In this document: positions 22,181 through 32,803 of the stretch, in pieces | Position numbering within the stretch: the stretch's first letter is position 1 | How the letters are laid out: each line of letters starts with the position of its first letter | Origin: Salpingoeca rosetta | Lineage: Eukaryota > Opisthokonta > Choanoflagellata > Craspedida > Salpingoecidae | Length of the DNA: 32,803 nucleotides | Assembly: GCF_000188695.1 (NCBI RefSeq) | Contig: NW_004754923.1 | Coordinates: 1,551,696 to 1,584,498 of the forward strand | Direction of reading: 5' to 3' | The notes under the pieces: model-generated | What the model was told of the DNA's origin: nothing | Seen by the model: the letters and a program-made list of their open reading frames with translations, nothing else | The model's database searches: none | Program-made: the position numbers and the translations under genes

Positions 22181-22694
22181 TCGTGTGTGTGTGCGCGTGC
22201 GTGTGTGTGTGTGTGTGTGCACGTGTGTGTGTGTGCACGTGTTCCAGTGGCCGTTCTTAACCCTTGTCCTCGTGTCTCACTCGTTCACACACACATACAC
22301 ACACACATATCAACAGTCATCTGAGTTCAAGTACCGCCGCGGAGAGTTCTTGAGAAAAGCACGGGCGTTTACACAAAAGCACGCTGTCGGCTCCTCCTCC
22401 TCCTCCTCAGCCACAGCCACAGCATCGGCAGATGCAACGGGAAAGGTGCCCGAATCCGTGGTGGGTGAGGAGGACCAGACCCGGCGAGTTTTGGAGGAGA
22501 AGGAGAGTGGTGGTGGCGTCGACAAGGAACGTGCTGCCGACCAAGGTATGCACGCTGCCAAAGACGAGGATGATGACAACAGCGAAAACGTGCCTGTGCG
22601 TGTCGTACGAACCAGCAAGCGACGTGTCGTTGATCCTGTGCCTGCTCACCATGACAGCACAGGTGCACCGCCTTCCAAAGTGCCATCAACATGA
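21690..22694 (+). CDS. UBE2T: Ubiquitin-conjugating enzyme E2 T (UBE2T-like), 2 exons
   Basis: E2 enzyme which in animals works with FANCL to monoubiquitinate FANCD2/FANCI in DNA crosslink repair. Exons 21690-22079 and 22317-22694, joined in phase 0, give 255 aa. The UBC fold covers residues 1-150: [25 protein letters not shown], the HPN motif at 78-80 (TPIYHPN), and the catalytic Cys88 in [15 protein letters not shown]. The PKG insertion after the catalytic Cys, [16 protein letters not shown] and [16 protein letters not shown] are typical of UBE2T. The tail (about 155-255) is longer than in animals, acidic and Ser-rich, and ends with a basic SKRRVVD patch. The start is the ATG in GACCATGG, but the frame is open upstream and an acceptor-like CTCACGCAG at 21656 could make this the second exon. 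Convergent with the coiled-coil gene. Confidence 0.9.
22119..22310. repeat. (GT)n then (CA)n in the UBE2T intron
   Basis: The intron 22080-22316 has a GT tract at about 22119-22240 and a short CA tract at about 22286-22310 just before the acceptor. Confidence 0.9.
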
Positions 22695-23030
22695 CCCTTT
22701 TGCTGTCTGGTCCCTTTGTCCAGTTGTGACTTTGTCGGTCGTTTGCGCGTTGTTTTGTTCATGTGAATGAGTGGGTAAGCGACTTGTGGTGCGATTCGTG
22801 GTGCACTATCATCTATGGCCGTTTACTTGGGCTGTATGTACACAAGTGAATGCATGCACAAGTCGGGCGGAAGTCACATCACATCCGTACACAAAATAGC
22901 AGATCAACATCAACCGGTGAATCCTCAGCAATCAACGCAACCACAAACACAACCACAAACAAACATACACACACGTACACACATACACATGCACACATAC
23001 ACATGCACACGACAGCGCAGTGTCGTGTGC
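22695..23030. other. Convergent 3' interval between UBE2T and the coiled-coil gene
   Basis: The two genes end tail to tail 336 bp apart. The interval has a short CACATA-type repeat at about 22965-23012. No ORF or RNA gene was recognised. Confidence 0.5.
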
Positions 23031-27980
<4,950 letters not shown>

Positions 27981-28389
27981 ATTTTACCTTTTCACATCTC
28001 ACCAACAAGAAGCAAAGCACAAGGACAAGCACACCTCCAAAGCACACCAACCAAGCGCTGTGCTGTCTCATCACGTCCACACGGCTCGTACCCAACGCTC
28101 GCCCACTCACCACATTCACTGCGCCACACGCAAGGTAGCGTGGCACAGTGCAAGAGTGCCGGGAAAGCCAACCCATCATCACACGCACACACACAGGCTC
28201 ATTTTCCCACGGTTTCCACACAGCAACAAAGAAAGCGCAGCATTTGCACTCACACAAGCACACAACATACAGCACAAACGCACACGTATCGCACCCACAT
28301 ACACACACACACATACACACACATACACACACATACACACACACACACACACATACACACACATACACCCATAGACACGCGCGTAGACG
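27981..28389. promoter_or_regulatory. Divergent promoter interval between coiled-coil and PH-domain genes
   Basis: A 409-bp head-to-head interval. It contains a (CA)n/CACATA tract at about 28290-28370 that ends 20 bp before the PH gene ATG and is probably in its 5'UTR. A TATATTTT-like core is not evident; GGCATATTTTACC at 27977-27989 is the only A/T-rich element next to a start. Confidence 0.45.
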
Positions 28390-29226
28390 ATGGCTGGCTT
28401 GACGCAGGCGATGATGGAGGCGGCAAGCCGCGGGGAGATGTTTGAGCAGGAGCGGGAACCTTATGACGACGAGGTGCTGATGTGCGGATACTTGATCAAG
28501 CTGGGCCACCGCGTTAAGAACTGGAAGCATCGGTGGGTCGTGGTGCGCGGTAACGGGCGCCTGCAGTACTTCAAACAGAGCCCGACAGCAGCAAAGCCGC
28601 TCATCGCCATGCGGCCGCAAGGGCAGATCAACCTCCGCCGCGACTGCTTGGAGCTCATCACCTGGAACCGCTGCAACGAGGTCATGCAGGATCTGAGCGC
28701 GCGCACCGTGCAAACCATCAAGTGGCCAGACTTGGGCAATGAGCACAGCGCTTTTGGCATCCGCACCACGTACCGCGACTTCCTCTTGGTGGCCCCGGAT
28801 GGCGACGCACAATCGTGGGTGCAAGGGCTGGACGAGGTGTGCCGGCGCTGTGACATTTACGAGGGCATCGACCAGATGTGCTCTTCGAGCAACGACAAAA
28901 CCAGCGGCAGCGGCAACGGCAACGGCAAACCACACCCGGACCGCTCCAGTACGCTGCCGTCGTCCCCTTTCAACTCGATGCCTCCGACACTCGCGAGCGA
29001 GCGCGCGTACTCGCAGGCGTCTCGGCCGCGGCCCGCTGCCACCCGCCTGCCGGAGGGCACGTTTGACTTTGATGAGGAGGATAACGACGATGACGACGAC
29101 GACACGGACGACGATCCCGGCGCAGGGTACGAGCGTGTTCGCGACGCTCTCGATGCATCACACACATCGCAATCTGCCCCATCCTCCACAGCCTCCTTAG
29201 TTCACAGCCCCGCAAGAGCATCATGA
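28390..29226 (+). CDS. PH-domain protein, intronless, 278 aa
   Basis: A single uninterrupted ORF from ATGGCTGGC to TGA. A pleckstrin homology domain fills about residues 31-152: the first strands MCGYLIKLGHRVKNWKHRW and VVVRGNGRLQYFK, later FGIRTTYRDFLLVAPDGD, and the C-terminal helix AQSWVQGLDEV with the invariant Trp at 143. The K/R pattern in the first loop (KLGHRVKNWKHR) is compatible with phosphoinositide binding, but the exact KxnKxR arrangement cannot be judged by eye. A 30-residue insertion between strands (about 75-120) makes the domain longer than usual. The rest is low complexity: SGSGNGNG, Ser/Pro, then an acidic FDFDEEDNDDDDDDTDDD run and a Ser-rich end. It is probably a membrane or cytoskeletal adaptor. 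It is the only multi-hundred-residue gene here with no intron. Confidence 0.85.
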   Translation: MAGLTQAMMEAASRGEMFEQEREPYDDEVLMCGYLIKLGHRVKNWKHRWVVVRGNGRLQYFKQSPTAAKPLIAMRPQGQINLRRDCLELITWNRCNEVMQDLSARTVQTIKWPDLGNEHSAFGIRTTYRDFLLVAPDGDAQSWVQGLDEVCRRCDIYEGIDQMCSSSNDKTSGSGNGNGKPHPDRSSTLPSSPFNSMPPTLASERAYSQASRPRPAATRLPEGTFDFDEEDNDDDDDDTDDDPGAGYERVRDALDASHTSQSAPSSTASLVHSPARAS

Positions 29227-29964
29227 GTGCGCGCGCGTGTGCCTGTCTGTGCGTCTGTGCATCTATGTTTGCGTGTGTGTGTGTCTGTGTGTGTGTCTGT
29301 GTGTGTGTGTGTGCGTCTGTGTGTTTGTGTGTGTCTGTGTGTCTGTGTTTGTGATTGTGTGTGTTTTGCATGTGTGCGTCGTGTGTACTTTGTTGTACGT
29401 GTGAGCCGGATGCGTGTAGTTTATATCTGTAGCTGCATGCGCACGTGTCATGTCATTGGTGCCATCGCTATTATTCTTTGGTCATGCTCTACCTTAGCCT
29501 TCATCTGCGCTCTGCTTCATCTGGGAGTTTGCGTCCCCCGTGCTTGATCCTTTGTTTCCAACGCGCATCTCGTCTTTCTGTTTCATAATGGCACGTTATC
29601 CACCATCCTCGATCCCTTTCTGTCCCTTCACCACGTGACGTCGTACCAACTGTTGTTACCTCGTGCCAGATTGTCACATCATCCTTCCCCCCATGGGCAC
29701 ATATTGCCCGCCTGCTGTGCCAGCACATTGGGGCTGAACGCAACAGCCTGAAGATTGCTCTCATACACACCTCCACCAACACCTCCATTCCCTCAGTGTG
29801 CGTTGCGTATGTGTGCGGATGATAGTGAGAGTATGTGTATTTGTGCATGCATGGCATGTGTTGACCGTGCTATCCGAGAAGCGAAAGGGGACAGTGGCAT
29901 AAGCTAGTGTGCATGTGTGTGTGCATGTGCATGTGTGTGTGTGTGTGTGTGTGCATGTGTGTGT

Positions 29965-30024
<60 letters not shown>

Positions 30025-30203
30025 ATGTGTGTGTGTGTGTGCATGTGTGTGTGTGTGGGGGGGGGGCAAACAGGGAAAGGCAGAGGACTCACAAATGGGG
30101 GGGGGGGGAGCAAATAGATAGCGCTGTTCCAATGAATGAGCATGAGACGAAACATGACAATTACGAATAATCGATGCAATAACGCGAGCATGGGTAACAC
30201 TAC
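29227..30203. other. Repeat-rich intergenic region
   Basis: Downstream of the PH gene: GT/GTCT repeats at 29270-29370, about 450 bp of mixed sequence (29420-29890) with one exon-like stretch at 29688-29792, a long (GT)n at 29907-30056 and two poly-G runs at 30057-30067 and 30098-30109. No gene could be supported. Confidence 0.5.
30050..30203. repeat. Unrecognised ~150-bp repeat element, copy A
   Basis: Poly-G, then AAACAGGGAAAGGC, a second poly-G, AATAGATAGCGCTGTTCC, TGAGCATGAGACGAAAC, TACGAATAATCGATGCAA and CGAGCATGGG. The same order of words recurs in copy B right after the N gap, with substitutions and small indels. It matches no element I know and is AT-richer than the genes around it. 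Confidence 0.6.
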
Positions 30204-30303
30204 NNNNNNNNNNNNNNNNNNNNNNNNNNNNNNNNNNNNNNNNNNNNNNNNNNNNNNNNNNNNNNNNNNNNNNNNNNNNNNNNNNNNNNNNNNNNNNNNN
30301 NNN
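30204..30303. other. Assembly gap (100 N)
   Basis: Exactly 100 N, the usual placeholder for a gap of unknown size. It is followed directly by a poly-G run and flanked by two copies of the same element, so collapsed tandem copies are likely. Confidence 0.95.
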
Positions 30304-30458
30304 GCGGGGGGGGGGGGGGGCCGCACAAAGGGAAAAGCCACTTACCACCGGAGACACCAAATCGATAGCCTCTGTTTCCAAATGAAATGAGCAGTGAGCC
30401 TGAAACCGAACCATTACAAATACGCATAATCGATACAACGAGCATGGGGTATCACTCA
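30304..30458. repeat. Unrecognised ~150-bp repeat element, copy B
   Basis: Poly-G, then CACAAAGGGAAAAGCC, AAATCGATAGCCTCTGTTTCC, TGAGCCTGAAACCGAACC, TACGCATAATCGATACAA and CGAGCATGGGG. It aligns collinearly with copy A on the other side of the gap; I estimate roughly two thirds identity by eye. Confidence 0.6.
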
Positions 30459-30479
30459 GTAAGTATATGTCGCTGTGGA

Positions 30480-32386
<1,907 letters not shown>

Positions 32387-32422
32387 GATGCTCTGCAGCC
32401 GGTGCCTGTTGATGGTGCTGGC

Positions 32423-32478
32423 CGATGATGATGATGATGATGACGAGGAGGAGGAGGAGGAGGAGGAGGAGGAGGAGG
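32423..32478. repeat. (GAT)n/(GAG)n triplet repeat
   Basis: GATGAT followed by GAGGAG triplets. On the minus strand and in frame with the homeodomain protein it reads as about 18 Ser codons (TCC then TCA), upstream of the ATG at 32386. It is either an N-terminal Ser run or a 5'UTR microsatellite. Confidence 0.85.
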
Positions 32479-32543
32479 GTGTGAATTGCGGGGCGCATGC
32501 ATTCTCCTCAAAGCCGTCACCATCGTTGTCCAAGGTGAAAGGT

Positions 32544-32803
32544 CTTGGCAATGTACATGAACAAATACACACGTGTGAACGCGGAATGAGATGAGAGACA
32601 ACATGTGGGCACATCAGGCAATGCACCAGCTTCTGCTGCTGTGCATGCGCGTTCACCGACAGACATATGCACACAGTTTCAGATCGGCGTGCACCCGCAT
32701 GTACATGTACACACAAGCACACCCACCTACACAGCTGCACACAAGCATACAGATGTAGAAGGATACGTGTACACAAGTAGATCAACATACACATGTGTGA
32801 CCA
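32544..32803. other. Right edge, upstream of the TALE exon
   Basis: Mixed sequence rich in ACAC/GTGT words. No exon with family-level support was recognised. Any first exon of the TALE gene would lie here or beyond the window. Confidence 0.4.

Noticed and set aside
29501..29857. 118-codon minus-strand ORF near 29.5-29.9 kb
   Set aside because: No family resemblance, partly built from CA repeats, and not joinable in phase to the TALE gene by any clear acceptor.

Overview
This window is eukaryotic nuclear DNA. Its genes are compact, GC-rich in coding sequence and split by short GT-AG introns full of (GT)n/(CA)n microsatellites. The gene set combines a WAVE/SCAR protein, a KIF21-type kinesin with WD40 repeats, a receptor guanylate cyclase, UBE2T, a PH-domain protein and a TALE homeodomain protein. 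That mix, together with gene spacing of only a few hundred bases to about 1.4 kb, suggests a unicellular relative of animals, most likely a choanoflagellate. This is inferred from gene content and architecture; no database search was run. All exon models were made by hand from reading frame, splice sites, phase agreement and family motifs.

Layout, left to right. (1) 1-540, minus strand: the first coding exon of a WAVE/SCAR (WASF) gene, whose intron 1 of (AAG)n/(AAC)n runs off the left edge. (2) A divergent promoter region with a (CA)n tract. (3) 1259-9790, plus strand: a 14-exon KIF21-type kinesin of about 1948 aa. (4) 9791-10928: a short 3' region holding one small ORF with an acidic, Trp-containing tail. 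(5) 20325-10929, minus strand: a 15-exon single-pass receptor guanylate cyclase of about 1918 aa. (6) A 1.36 kb divergent interval. (7) 21690-22694, plus strand: a two-exon UBE2T. (8) 27980-23031, minus strand: a five-exon polyglutamine coiled-coil protein of unknown function. (9) A 0.4 kb divergent promoter, then (10) 28390-29226, plus strand: an intronless PH-domain protein. (11) 29227-30480: repeat-rich DNA with a 100-N assembly gap flanked by two diverged copies of an unrecognised ~150 bp element. (12) 32386 (or further right) to 30480, minus strand: a TALE homeodomain gene whose homeobox is interrupted by a (GT)n-rich intron.

The genes alternate in strand and form three head-to-head pairs (WAVE/KIF21, guanylate cyclase/UBE2T, coiled-coil/PH) that share promoter intervals. 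They are not a pathway cluster, although WAVE and KIF21 both act on the cytoskeleton. I saw no CRISPR array, prokaryotic operon, recognised transposon, tRNA or rRNA. The most interesting unexplained signals are the strand polarity of the intronic repeats (GU near donors, AC near acceptors), the unrecognised ectodomain of the cyclase with an internal repeat, the small ORF with a WAVE-like acidic tail, and the repeated element at the gap.
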